Below the pieces are notes generated by a model. It was not told the origin of the DNA and searched no databases. It worked only from the letters and a program-made list of their open reading frames with translations. Below are positions 29,578 to 38,296 of a stretch of DNA of 64,000 nt, one piece after another. The position numbers were made by a program, and so were the translations under genes. Within the stretch, counting starts at the first letter, position 1. Each line of letters starts with the position of its first letter. The stretch spans positions 1,116,001 to 1,180,000 of the forward strand of contig NZ_JACCFE010000002.1 of the NCBI RefSeq assembly GCF_014256275.1, read 5' to 3'. The DNA comes from Rhodococcus sp. 4CII (GTDB lineage: Bacteria > Actinomycetota > Actinomycetes > Mycobacteriales > Mycobacteriaceae).

Positions 29578-30047
29578 GCGCCGCCTCCTGATTGTTCTCC
29601 GTGTACGGTGCAGCCGATCTCGTGACCGACCGCGGCATTGAACAATCACCACCCCCGTGACCGCAGTTTTTGCCAACCACCGTGTCTACCAAAGGCCCGC
29701 GCAGGTCTCAAAACGACACGGATCCCGAGCCACCCGCCGGGAATAATCGACCACCGCATTCGCAGGGGACGACTCCCCGCGAACTGGACGGTTGCCCGGC
29801 GGAGAACACCAGGTCGATCGGCGCAGATCGGGGGCTGACCTGCCCAGGGAGGGTCGGACCACCGACATCCCCCCTGAATCGACCCGACCGGCCGGCATGG
29901 TCGTCCCAACATCTGGAACACCTCGAACGGCAGAGCTGCCAGGGTTGCCCGATTCGTCACGATTGCCGAGATGCGCCGCACCTGCACCGTGCGGGAGATT
30001 TCTCACATTTCGCCGCACTACTCGAGCTCCCGAGCCGGAGCAGCTAC

Positions 30048-30066
30048 CAAGGTAAGACTCACCTAA
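30048..30066 (-). promoter_or_regulatory. Putative IdeR/DtxR iron box
   Basis: The minus strand reads TTAGGTGAGTCTTACCTTG. Read on the plus strand it matches 16 of 19 positions of the DtxR/IdeR consensus TWAGGTWAGSCTWACCTWA and is a near palindrome (AGGTxAG / CTxACCT). The only gene that could be driven from here is the NRPS, whose start lies about 1.17 kb away; the other side is the 3' end of the acetoacetyl-CoA synthetase gene. Iron repression of the NRPS is an inference. Confidence 0.65.
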
Positions 30067-30100
30067 TCGATGCGTAGCGGGACTGGGTCTACGCAGCCGG

Positions 30101-32044
30101 CTACCGGCCGTGACTCGCGAACCAGTCGATCAGGCCGGGGTCGTCCACGGCGCTGCGGTCCACCGTGCGCCCGGCGTCCGCGCCCTGGAAGATCCGCTTG
30201 AGCGGAACCTCGAGTTTCTTGCCGGTCCGGGTGTGGGGAATGCCGGGCGCTTCGATGATGTCATCGGGCACGTGACGGGGAGAGGCCTGCTCGCGGATTG
30301 CGCCGCGGATGCGCTGTTTCAACGCGTCGTCGAGCGTCACCCCGTCCGCCAACACCACGAACAGCGGCATCCAGTATCCACCGTCCGGCAGATCGACTCC
30401 GACGACGAGCGCCTCCGCGATCTCCGGCAATTTCTCCACCACCTGATAGATGTCGGCGCTTCCCATCCGAATTCCGTTGCGGTTCAACGTGGAATCCGAC
30501 CGTCCGTGCATCAGCACCGTCCCGCGATCGGTGATCGTGATCCAGTCACCGTGCCGCCACACACCGGGGAACACCTCGAAATAGGCTTCCCGGTAACGCT
30601 TTCCCTCCGGATCGTTCCAGAACGACACCGGCATCGACGGCATCGGCGCGGTCACGACCAGCTCGCCGACCTCGCTTCGCACCGGCCGCCCCGACTCGTC
30701 GAACGCGTCGACGGCGACACCCAGACACGGGGCGGACAACTCCCCCGGCCAGACCGGGACGGTGCGCGCTCCCCCGACGAACGCCGACACCACGTCGGTC
30801 CCACCCGTGATCGACACGACGGGAACGCGGCGACCGACGTTCTCGGACAGCCACAGCGACGACGACGCCGGCAGCGTCGATCCGGTGACTCCCACCGCGC
30901 GGAGCGCGCTCAGATCGTGGTCGCGGACGGGGACCACCCCCGCCTTGTCGCACGCGAGAACATATCCGGGACTGGTGCCGACCACGGTCACACCGAGGCG
31001 TGACACCAAGGCCCACAACGCATCCGGCGTCGGATAGGACGGGCTGCCGTCATAGCAGACGATCGTCGCTCCCACCAGCAGACCCGCCGTCTGGAAGTTC
31101 CACATCATCCAACTGGGACTGGTGTACCAGAAGAGGACGTCCTCGCGGCCGATGTCGAGCTGGAGCGCGAGCGACTTCACGTGCTCGAGGAGGACCCCGC
31201 CGTGCCCGTGCACGATGCCCTTCGGCAGGCCCGTCGTGCCCGAGGAGAACACCACCCACAGCGGGTGGTCGAACGGAACGGCGACCGGCTCGAGGTCGTC
31301 GTCCCGCCCGACGGCGTCCGCCCAGGCGATCGCGCCGTCGACGGTCGCGTCCGGGTCTAGATGGGACACGACCACCGTGAGGACCAACGACGGCATTCCG
31401 CCGCGAAGCTGGGCGGCCGCCCCGAGCCGATCGTGTGTCTTGCCCGCGAAGCGGTACCCGTCCGCGGTGATCAGTGCCTTCGGTTCCAACTGGCCCAGTC
31501 GGTCGAGCGCGGCCGGCGCCGAATAGTCCTGTCCGCACGCCGCCCACACGGCGCCGAGAGACGCCGTCGCGAGGAACGCGACGACGGCCTCCGGAATGTT
31601 GGGGAGGTACCCGACGACGCGGTCGCCGACCCCGACACCGTGGTCGCGCAGTGTGGCCGCGAGCGAAGCCACGCGGGACCGCAACTCGTCCCATCCGACA
31701 GCGACGTCGGGCACGCCCTCGCCGGCATACCGGATCGCCGCGGTGCCGGGTCGCGCGTTCCGGAAGACGTGGTCGACGTAATTGACGGTCGCCCCGGGGA
31801 ACCAGACGGCACCCGGCATCGTGGCGTCGGCGAGGGCGGGTCCGGGGTCCGTGGCGGAGCGGAACTCGAAATAGTCCCACACGTCCTGCCAGAAGTCCGC
31901 GGGCTCGGCCACCGACCAGCGCCACAGCGACCGATAGTCGTCCACCGTGACGCCGTGGCGCCGCGCGACGAACGCGGCAAAATCGGTGATCACCGCGTCG
32001 CGCACGTCGGCTTCGGTGGGCACCCACTGCGGATCGGCTGTCAT
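30101..32044 (-). CDS. Acetoacetyl-CoA synthetase
   Basis: AMP-forming ligase that activates acetoacetate to acetoacetyl-CoA. It has 647 residues, the usual length for this family, longer than fatty acyl-CoA ligases because of an N-terminal extension. The ATP-binding motif is FSSGTTGLPKGIVHG, followed by a GGTDVV segment, LMHGRSDSTLNRNGIRMG and the catalytic-lysine region HTRTGKKLEVPLKRI near the C-terminus. The ATG at 32044 is chosen; another ATG nine bases upstream is possible. It ends the leucine-degradation operon and would recapture the acetoacetate released by HMG-CoA cleavage. In Mycobacterium tuberculosis the comparable locus carries a CoA-transferase pair instead. Confidence 0.88.
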   Translation of the reverse strand: MTADPQWVPTEADVRDAVITDFAAFVARRHGVTVDDYRSLWRWSVAEPADFWQDVWDYFEFRSATDPGPALADATMPGAVWFPGATVNYVDHVFRNARPGTAAIRYAGEGVPDVAVGWDELRSRVASLAATLRDHGVGVGDRVVGYLPNIPEAVVAFLATASLGAVWAACGQDYSAPAALDRLGQLEPKALITADGYRFAGKTHDRLGAAAQLRGGMPSLVLTVVVSHLDPDATVDGAIAWADAVGRDDDLEPVAVPFDHPLWVVFSSGTTGLPKGIVHGHGGVLLEHVKSLALQLDIGREDVLFWYTSPSWMMWNFQTAGLLVGATIVCYDGSPSYPTPDALWALVSRLGVTVVGTSPGYVLACDKAGVVPVRDHDLSALRAVGVTGSTLPASSSLWLSENVGRRVPVVSITGGTDVVSAFVGGARTVPVWPGELSAPCLGVAVDAFDESGRPVRSEVGELVVTAPMPSMPVSFWNDPEGKRYREAYFEVFPGVWRHGDWITITDRGTVLMHGRSDSTLNRNGIRMGSADIYQVVEKLPEIAEALVVGVDLPDGGYWMPLFVVLADGVTLDDALKQRIRGAIREQASPRHVPDDIIEAPGIPHTRTGKKLEVPLKRIFQGADAGRTVDRSAVDDPGLIDWFASHGR

Positions 32045-32108
32045 GGGCACCATCTTCCCCGACAGCGCGGCCGTTCCGCGCTCTTTCGCGCCCCGCACCG
32101 GGAACCCG

Positions 32109-32933
32109 CTACTTCCCCTTCGAGTCGACCTGTGCGCGGCGCAGGATCGCCTCGGCGTGACGCAGCACCGGCGCGTCCACCATCTTTCCCTCGAAGGCGA
32201 AGACCCCGCGCTCGTCCGCGACGGCGGCGAGAACCCGCGTCGCCCAGTCGACGTCCTCGGCGGACGGCGCATACGCCTCCCTGATCACCGCGACCTGACT
32301 CGGGTGGATGCCGACCTTGATGTCGAATCCGACGGCGACGGCGTCGAGCGCCTCGGCCCGAAGCCCGTCCAGGTCCTTGATGTCGAGGTACACCGAGTCC
32401 AGCGCGAGCCGGTGATACCCCTTGGCCGCCAGCAGCGTCGACGAGCGCACCTGGGTGGCGACGTCGCGGTAGCTCCCGTTGTTGCGGCGGCTCGAGTTGC
32501 CGCCCATCGCGGCCACGAGGTCCTCGGCTCCCCACATCACGCCGATGGTGCTGGCCGCCAATGCGATCTCGCTCACCGCGAGCGCACCGAGCGGCGACTC
32601 GACGAGGGCGATCACCTCGCGCGGCGCCAGCGACAGCACCTGGTCGGCGGACTCACACTTGGCGAGCATCAGCCGGGTGTAGCGGGTGCCGTCGAGTGCC
32701 AGCAGGTCGCGTTCGTGGTCTTCGGTGCCGACCGGGTTGACCCGCACCACGGTGCGATCGGGGTCCAGCGGTGTGTCGATCAGGGCGATCCGGGCGGCTT
32801 CCTTGTCCGCCGGCGCGACCCCGTCCTCGAGGTCGAGGATCACGACGTCGGCTGCCGCAGCCGCTTTCGCGTACCGCTCGGGCCGGTCGGCGGGGCAGAA
32901 CAACCAGGCGGGCCCGGGCAGTTCCCAGCTCAT
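32109..32933 (-). CDS. CitE-like HpcH/HpaI-family acyl-CoA lyase
   Basis: TIM-barrel lyase of the citrate-lyase-beta-like family, 274 residues. Family signatures are VILDLEDGVAP near residue 30, VRVNP near 65, ALVESPLGAL near 110, WGAEDLVAAMGG near 135 and KVGIHPSQV near 210. Stand-alone CitE-like proteins cleave beta-hydroxyacyl-CoAs such as malyl-, citramalyl- or HMG-CoA. It overlaps the MaoC gene by four bases (ATGA), and the context matches M. tuberculosis Rv2498c. In this operon the obvious role is the HMG-CoA-type cleavage giving acetyl-CoA and acetoacetate, since no classical HMG-CoA lyase is present; that is inference. Confidence 0.82.
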   Translation of the reverse strand: MSWELPGPAWLFCPADRPERYAKAAAAADVVILDLEDGVAPADKEAARIALIDTPLDPDRTVVRVNPVGTEDHERDLLALDGTRYTRLMLAKCESADQVLSLAPREVIALVESPLGALAVSEIALAASTIGVMWGAEDLVAAMGGNSSRRNNGSYRDVATQVRSSTLLAAKGYHRLALDSVYLDIKDLDGLRAEALDAVAVGFDIKVGIHPSQVAVIREAYAPSAEDVDWATRVLAAVADERGVFAFEGKMVDAPVLRHAEAILRRAQVDSKGK

Positions 32934-33415
32934 GACGGCCTCTTCTGGACGAGGGTTTTACGCACCGCGATCGCGACCACGTCGCCGTTCTGGTTGCGTC
33001 CGGTGTGTTCGAGCGTGACGATACCTTCGCCGGGACGACTCTTCGATTCCCGCTTGTCGGCGATCTTCGTCTCCGCATACAGCGTGTCGCCGTGGAAGAG
33101 CGGCTTCGGGAAGCTGATCTCCGAGAATCCCAGGTTCGCGACGATGGTCCCCTGCGTCAGCTGCGCCACCGACAGTCCGACCAGCGTCGACAGGGTGAAC
33201 ATCGAGTTGACGAGACGCTCACCGAACTGGGTGCCCTCGCTGTACGCGGCATCGAGGTGCAGGGCCTGCGTGTTCATCGTCAAGGTGGTGAACAGCACAT
33301 TGTCGGCCTCGGTGACGGTGCGGCCGGGGCGGTGCTCGTACACCGCGCCGAGTTCGAACTCCTCGAACCACAGGCCGCGCTGGACGATCCGGGTCGCGTT
33401 GTCGGACTCGGTCAC
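32930..33415 (-). CDS. MaoC-family (R)-type enoyl-CoA hydratase
   Basis: Hot-dog-fold hydratase of 161 residues, starting at GTG in a four-base overlap with the acyl-CoA dehydrogenase gene. It has the MaoC layout: an N-terminal strand region with RTVTEADNVLFTTLTMN (the family's catalytic Asp/His region, here with Asn in place of the usual His after LTMN), then FGERLVNSMFTLS and GDTLYAETKI. Between a carboxylase and a CitE-like lyase it most likely hydrates the unsaturated acyl-CoA made by methylcrotonyl-CoA carboxylase. The usual hydratase for that step is a crotonase, so this would be a replacement. Confidence 0.8.
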   Translation of the reverse strand: MTESDNATRIVQRGLWFEEFELGAVYEHRPGRTVTEADNVLFTTLTMNTQALHLDAAYSEGTQFGERLVNSMFTLSTLVGLSVAQLTQGTIVANLGFSEISFPKPLFHGDTLYAETKIADKRESKSRPGEGIVTLEHTGRNQNGDVVAIAVRKTLVQKRPS

Positions 33416-34572
33416 AGTCCCGCCTCCCGCGCGATGAGCATCAGCTGCACCTCGGTGGTGCCCTCGCCGATCTCCAGGATCTTGCTGTCGCGGTAGTGCC
33501 GCGCCACGGTGTACTCGTTCATGAATCCGTAACCGCCGTGGATCTGGGTGGCGTCCCGGGCGTTGTCCATCGCGGCCTCGGAGGCGACGAGTTTGGCGAT
33601 GGCGGCCTGCTTCTTGAACGGCTTGCCCGACAGCATCCGGGCGGCGGCGTCGTAGTACGCCGTGCGCGCGGTGTGGGCGCGCGCCTCCATGCGGGCGATC
33701 TTGAACGCGATGGCCTGGTTGTGTCCGATGGGCCGTCCGAACGCCTCACGTTCCTTCGCGTACTTGACCGACTCGTCGACGCATCCCTGGGCCGCACCAA
33801 CACTCAGCGCGGCGATGGCGATGCGGCCCTCGTCGAGGATCCGCAGGAAGTTCGCGTACCCGCGACCCCGCTCACCGAGCAGGTTCTCCTCGGGTACCCG
33901 CACGTCCGAGAAGGTCAGCGGATGCGTGTCGGACGCATTCCAGCCGACCTTGTTGTATGCCGGCTCCGCGGTGAAGCCCGGCGTCGAGGTCGGCACCAGG
34001 ATGGTGGAGATCTCCTTCTTGCCGTCCTTCGAGCCCGTCACCGCGGTGACCGTGACGAGCTTGGTGATGTCGGTACCGGAGTTGGTGATGAACTGCTTGT
34101 TGCCGTTGATGATCCATTCACCGCTGTCGAACTTCGCGGTGGTCTTCGTCCCGCCGGCGTCGCTTCCGGCGCCCGGCTCGGTGAGCCCGAACGCGGCCAG
34201 GCTCTTGCCGCTCGTCAGCTGCGGCAGCCACTCCTGCTTCTGCTCCTTGTTGCCGAACCGGTAGATCGGCATCGCGCCCAGCGACACGCCGGCCTCCAGG
34301 GTGATGGCGACACTCTGATCGACCTTGCCCAGCTCTTCGAGTGCCAGGCAGAGGGCGAAATAGTCGCCGCCCATTCCGCCGTACTCCTCCGGGAACGGCA
34401 GGCCGAACAGGCCCATGTCGGCCATCCCCGACACCACCTCGTACGGGAAGGTGTGGTTGGCGTCGTGTTCCGCCGCGACCGGTGCCACCACGTTCTTGGC
34501 GAAGTCGGCGACGGTCTTCGCCAACTGCTGGTACTCGTCGGGAAGCTGGCCGGTGGCAAGGAATTCGGTCAT
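33412..34572 (-). CDS. Acyl-CoA dehydrogenase (isovaleryl/short-branched-chain type)
   Basis: FAD flavoenzyme of 386 residues, standard family length. Signatures are FGLTEPGAGSDAGGTKT near residue 130 and ARDATQIHGGYGFMNEY near 335. The segment EIGEGTTEVQ carries a glutamate at the MCAD-like catalytic position, where isovaleryl-CoA dehydrogenase has a smaller residue; a 2-methylbutyryl/short-chain preference is therefore as likely as isovaleryl. It is start- and stop-coupled to its neighbours by four-base ATGA/GTGA overlaps and is the counterpart of M. tuberculosis FadE19 by position. Confidence 0.88.
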   Translation of the reverse strand: MTEFLATGQLPDEYQQLAKTVADFAKNVVAPVAAEHDANHTFPYEVVSGMADMGLFGLPFPEEYGGMGGDYFALCLALEELGKVDQSVAITLEAGVSLGAMPIYRFGNKEQKQEWLPQLTSGKSLAAFGLTEPGAGSDAGGTKTTAKFDSGEWIINGNKQFITNSGTDITKLVTVTAVTGSKDGKKEISTILVPTSTPGFTAEPAYNKVGWNASDTHPLTFSDVRVPEENLLGERGRGYANFLRILDEGRIAIAALSVGAAQGCVDESVKYAKEREAFGRPIGHNQAIAFKIARMEARAHTARTAYYDAAARMLSGKPFKKQAAIAKLVASEAAMDNARDATQIHGGYGFMNEYTVARHYRDSKILEIGEGTTEVQLMLIAREAGL

Positions 34573-36587
34573 GACGCGTCTTCTTTCGTGTCAGTGGTGT
34601 CGGTGTGCGGAGTGACCCGGGCGAGCAGTTGGTCGACCATCACCTGGTCACCGGGTGCGACGAGGATGTCGACGACGCCGTCGACGGGCGCGGTGAGCGA
34701 GTGCTCCATCTTCATCGCCTCGACGACGACGAGAGTCTGGCCTGCGGTGACGTGCGCGCCCGCGTCGGCGCCCACGGCGATGACGGATCCGGGCATGGGA
34801 CTGGTGATCTCGGCCTCGCCGGCGTGCACGTCGCCGGTGCGGACGCTGAGTTCACGGACCTCGCGCAGCATGGTGGTGCCGTCGGACCCGGCGAGCCAGA
34901 TGTGGCCGTCCGTCTGCGCCACCCGGTACGTTTCGCGCCGGCCGTCGATCACCACGGACAGTGTGGTTCCGTCGAGCGACGCCGTCAGCGAGAGGGTGTC
35001 GCCGTCCTCGACCTGCGCGGTGGCGTCGGTCGGGCTGCCCGTGATCCGGACGTGGTCGGTGCGGGTGGCCGACGACAACCGGATGCTGGTGGGCGCGGGA
35101 ACCCCGACCCGCCAGCCGCTCGGGACGTCCCACGGGTCGGACTGCGCGCGGTCGGGCCAGCGCTGCACCCACCGGAATGCGGCAGCGGCGATGAGGGCGG
35201 CATCGGTGGCCTCCGCGGCGGCGAAGTCCTCGAGCCGCCGGTCGAGCAGACCGGTGTCGAGGTTGCCCGCCACCACGTCGGGGTCGGCGAGCAGGAAACG
35301 CGCGAACTCGATGTTGGTGACCACTCCCAGCACCCCGGTCCCGGCCAGCGCCCGGTCCAGTTTCCGCAACGCGCCTGCGCGGTCGTCGGCGTGAGCGATG
35401 ACCTTCGCCAGCATCGGGTCGTAGTCGCTGCCGACCACCGTCCCGGCCCGCAACCCGGAATCGACGCGGACACCGGGGCCGGCGGGTTCGACCACATCGG
35501 CCACGAGTCCGCCGGTGGGGAGGAATCCGCGACTCGGATCCTCCGCGTAGACACGCGCCTCGATGGCGTGACCGGTGAGGGTGACGTCGTCCTGGGTGAA
35601 GCCGAGCGGCTCACCGGTGGCGACCCGCACCTGCCACTCGACGAGGTCGAGTCCGGTGACGAGTTCGGTGACGGGGTGCTCGACCTGCAACCGGGTGTTC
35701 ATCTCCATGAAGAAGAACTCGTCGGGCTTGTCGGCGGAGACGATGAATTCGACCGTTCCCGCTCCGGAGTAGTCGACGGAGCGCGCCGTGTTGCAGGCAG
35801 CCTCGCCGATCCGGGCGCGGGTCGCTTCGTCCAGCAACGGCGACGGCGCCTCCTCGATGACCTTCTGGTGGCGGCGCTGCAGGCTGCACTCACGCTCGCC
35901 CAGGTGCACGACGTTCCCGTGGCCGTCCGCGAGGATCTGCACCTCGATGTGCCGGGGCCGCAACACGAATCGTTCCAGGAACAGTGTGTCGTCGCCGAAC
36001 GCCGACGCCGCCTCGCGCCGTGCGCTGCGCAGCGCTTCGGCGAGTGCGCCCGGCTCCTCCACCAGACGCATGCCCTTGCCGCCGCCGCCTGCCGACGGCT
36101 TGACGAGAACGGGGTAGCCGATGTCGCCTGCGGCCGCGATCAGTTCGTCGTCGGACAGGCCGGGGCGGGCGATGCCGGGGACGACGGGCACGTCGAACTT
36201 CGCCACCGCGTTCTTGGCGGTGATCTTGTCGCCCATCACCTCGATGGCGTGCGAGGACGGGCCGAGGAACGCGATGCCGGCGTCCGCGCAGGCACCGGCG
36301 AACTTGGAGTTCTCCGACAGGAACCCGTAACCGGGGTGGATGGCCTGCGCGCCGGTTGCCTGCGCCGCCGCGATCACCTTCTCGATCACGAGATAGCTCT
36401 CCCGCGCCGCGGCCGGTCCGAGCAGCACGGCGGTGTCGGCCTCGCGCACGTGCCGCGCGTCCCGATCGGCTTCGCTGAAGACGGCGACGGAACGGATGCC
36501 CATGGCGCGCAGGGTGCGGATCACGCGCACCGCGATCTCGCCGCGGTTGGCCACCAGGACGGTATCAATCCGAGTCATTTCAGTCAT
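34569..36587 (-). CDS. accA1: Acyl-CoA carboxylase alpha subunit (biotin carboxylase + biotin carrier)
   Basis: Biotin-dependent carboxylase subunit of 672 residues. The N-terminus has the biotin carboxylase motif VLVANRGEIAVRVIRTL, with the ATP-grasp glycine-rich loop KPSAGGGGKGMRL near residue 160. The C-terminus has the biotin attachment site VVEAMKMEHSL near residue 635. The ATG at 36587 (MTEMTRID) lies six bases past the stop of the carboxyltransferase gene; a further ATG is three codons on. Paired with the beta subunit upstream it should form methylcrotonyl-CoA carboxylase of leucine catabolism. The symbol follows the M. tuberculosis locus Rv2501c by synteny. Confidence 0.9.
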   Translation of the reverse strand: MTEMTRIDTVLVANRGEIAVRVIRTLRAMGIRSVAVFSEADRDARHVREADTAVLLGPAAARESYLVIEKVIAAAQATGAQAIHPGYGFLSENSKFAGACADAGIAFLGPSSHAIEVMGDKITAKNAVAKFDVPVVPGIARPGLSDDELIAAAGDIGYPVLVKPSAGGGGKGMRLVEEPGALAEALRSARREAASAFGDDTLFLERFVLRPRHIEVQILADGHGNVVHLGERECSLQRRHQKVIEEAPSPLLDEATRARIGEAACNTARSVDYSGAGTVEFIVSADKPDEFFFMEMNTRLQVEHPVTELVTGLDLVEWQVRVATGEPLGFTQDDVTLTGHAIEARVYAEDPSRGFLPTGGLVADVVEPAGPGVRVDSGLRAGTVVGSDYDPMLAKVIAHADDRAGALRKLDRALAGTGVLGVVTNIEFARFLLADPDVVAGNLDTGLLDRRLEDFAAAEATDAALIAAAAFRWVQRWPDRAQSDPWDVPSGWRVGVPAPTSIRLSSATRTDHVRITGSPTDATAQVEDGDTLSLTASLDGTTLSVVIDGRRETYRVAQTDGHIWLAGSDGTTMLREVRELSVRTGDVHAGEAEITSPMPGSVIAVGADAGAHVTAGQTLVVVEAMKMEHSLTAPVDGVVDILVAPGDQVMVDQLLARVTPHTDTTDTKEDAS

Positions 36588-36592
36588 TCCAC

Positions 36593-38182
36593 TCACATCC
36601 GGAAAACGCCGTAGGAGACCGGTTCGACCGGTGCGTTCGCACACACCGAGAGCGCCAGTCCGAGAACAGTTCTGGTATCGGCGGGATCGATGATGCCGTC
36701 GTCCCACAGCCGGGCCGTCGAGTAGTACGGGTTACCCTGCGCCTCGTACTGCTCGCGGATCGGCGCCTTGAACGCCTCCTCGTCCTCCGCCGACCACGGG
36801 TTGCCCGCGCTGTCGAGTTGCTCGCTGCGCACCGTGGACAGCACCGACGCCGCCTGCTCCCCGCCCATCACGGAGATCCGCGCGTTCGGCCACATCCACA
36901 GGAACCGCGGCGAGTACGCCCGCCCGCACATCGAGTAGTTCCCGGCCCCGTAGGAGCCGCCGATCACGACGGTCAGCTTCGGGACCCGGGCGCAGGCGAC
37001 GGCGGTGACCATCTTCGCGCCGTGCTTGGCGATGCCGCCCGCCTCGTAGTCGCGACCGACCATGAATCCCGCGATGTTCTGCAGGAACAGCAGCGGAATC
37101 GTGCGCTTGTCGCACAGCTCGATGAAGTGCGCGCCCTTCATCGCGGACTCGGCGAACAGCACACCGTTGTTCGCGATGATCCCGACCGGGTGGCCCTCGA
37201 TGTGCGCGAAACCGGTGACCAGGGTCTTGCCGTATTCGGCCTTGAACTCCTGGAACTCGGCGCCATCCACGATCCGGTCGATGACCTCGTGGACGTCGTA
37301 CGGGGTGCGCGGGTCGGTGGGGACCACCTCGTAGAGGTCGGTCTGCGGCGCCGACGCGGGGACAGTGGAGATGACGTCCCACGGACGCTCGGCGCGCGGG
37401 CCGAGGGTGGCGACGATGTTTCGCACGATCCGCAGCGCGTCCTGATCGTCCTCCGCGAGGTGGTCGGTGACACCGGAGACCTTCGAGTGCAGGTCGCCGC
37501 CGCCGAGTTCCTCCGCGGTCACGACCTCGCCGGTGGCGGCCTTCACCAGCGGCGGGCCACCCAGGAAGATGGTGCCCTGGTTGCGGACGATGACGGCCTC
37601 GTCGCTCATGGCGGGCACGTATGCGCCGCCGGCGGTGCAGGAGCCGAGGACCGCCGCGATCTGCGGGATACCGGCCGCGCTCATCGTGGCCTGGTTGTAG
37701 AAGATGCGCCCGAAGTGCTCGCGGTCGGGGAACACCTCGTCCTGCCTCGGCAGGAACGCGCCGCCGGAATCGACGAGGTAGATGCACGGTAGCTGGTTCT
37801 GCAGCGCGATCTCCTGCGCCCGCAGGTGCTTCTTCACCGTCATCGGATAGTAGGTGCCGCCCTTGACGGTCGCGTCGTTGGCGACGATCACGCATTCCCG
37901 GCCGGACACCCGGCCGATGCCGGCGATGACGCCCGCACCAGGGCAATCGTCGTCGTAGAGGCCGTTCGCCGCGAGCGGCGAGATCTCGAGGAACGGGCTG
38001 CCGGGATCGAGCAGTGTGTCGACCCGGTCGCGGGGCAGGAGCTTGCCTCGGCTGACGTGCCGCTCGCGCGACTTCTCACTGCCGCCGAGGGCCGCGACTG
38101 CCAGCCTCGACTTCAGCTCGTCCACCAATTTCGTGTGCTCTGCCCGGTAGCCCTCCCGTGCAGTCGTTCCGCCCAGTGCCAT
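36593..38182 (-). CDS. accD1: Acyl-CoA carboxylase beta subunit (carboxyltransferase)
   Basis: Carboxyltransferase of 529 residues. It contains the acyl-CoA and biotin binding segments typical of methylcrotonyl-CoA carboxylase: LVDSGGAFLPRQDEVFPDR near residue 140, GSCTAGGAYVPAMSD near 180, and NIAGFMVGRDYEAGGIAKHG followed by GGSYGAGNYSMCGRAY in the C-terminal half. It is the first gene of the operon, facing a divergent tetR across 114 bp. Methylcrotonyl-CoA rather than propionyl-CoA is inferred from sequence wording and the leucine-pathway neighbours. Confidence 0.9.
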   Translation of the reverse strand: MALGGTTAREGYRAEHTKLVDELKSRLAVAALGGSEKSRERHVSRGKLLPRDRVDTLLDPGSPFLEISPLAANGLYDDDCPGAGVIAGIGRVSGRECVIVANDATVKGGTYYPMTVKKHLRAQEIALQNQLPCIYLVDSGGAFLPRQDEVFPDREHFGRIFYNQATMSAAGIPQIAAVLGSCTAGGAYVPAMSDEAVIVRNQGTIFLGGPPLVKAATGEVVTAEELGGGDLHSKVSGVTDHLAEDDQDALRIVRNIVATLGPRAERPWDVISTVPASAPQTDLYEVVPTDPRTPYDVHEVIDRIVDGAEFQEFKAEYGKTLVTGFAHIEGHPVGIIANNGVLFAESAMKGAHFIELCDKRTIPLLFLQNIAGFMVGRDYEAGGIAKHGAKMVTAVACARVPKLTVVIGGSYGAGNYSMCGRAYSPRFLWMWPNARISVMGGEQAASVLSTVRSEQLDSAGNPWSAEDEEAFKAPIREQYEAQGNPYYSTARLWDDGIIDPADTRTVLGLALSVCANAPVEPVSYGVFRM

Positions 38183-38217
38183 CCTGCCGCCTTCTCGTAT
38201 TGACGCGCGTGCCGAGT

Positions 38218-38264
38218 GAGTTAATACTCGATAACTGAAACTAAGATAACTGTGATTAACTGAG
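38218..38264. promoter_or_regulatory. AT-rich divergent operator/promoter region
   Basis: Between accD1 and tetR lies an AT-rich patch in otherwise GC-rich DNA. It contains AGTTAAT (38219-38225) mirrored by ATTAACT (38255-38261), and two direct copies of GATAACTG (38230, 38245). It is the natural site for the divergent TetR regulator and both promoters; the exact operator is not resolved. Confidence 0.5.
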
Positions 38265-38296
38265 TTGTCCAGACCACACCCGAAAAGAGCAACGCG

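Larger units (their letters stand above)
28881..30100. other. 1.2-kb gene-poor region upstream of the NRPS
   Basis: There is no frame with the strong G/C third-position bias of the neighbours. The stretch 29,080-29,650 is clearly lower in GC. It contains an iron box (30048-30066), two short frames with good ribosome binding sites (29473-29577 and 29199-29300) and an imperfect 9-bp hairpin (29385-29406). The NRPS promoter is presumably here. No MbtH-like, carrier or siderophore transport gene can be read on either strand. Confidence 0.7.

Noticed and set aside
29670..30077. Plus-strand frame with a WhiB-like CxxCPIRxxC motif
   Set aside because: Third codon positions lack the G/C bias of real genes here, the other WhiB features (N-terminal cysteine, GVWGG turn) are absent, and the frame contains the iron box.
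28881..30100. MbtH-like or carrier-protein gene upstream of the NRPS
   Set aside because: Looked for on both strands; no frame shows the conserved tryptophans of MbtH or a carrier serine motif.
36588..36707. Upstream extension of the biotin carboxylase subunit
   Set aside because: The extra residues overlap the carboxyltransferase gene and precede the family's normal N-terminus; the ATG at 36587 fits length and spacing.
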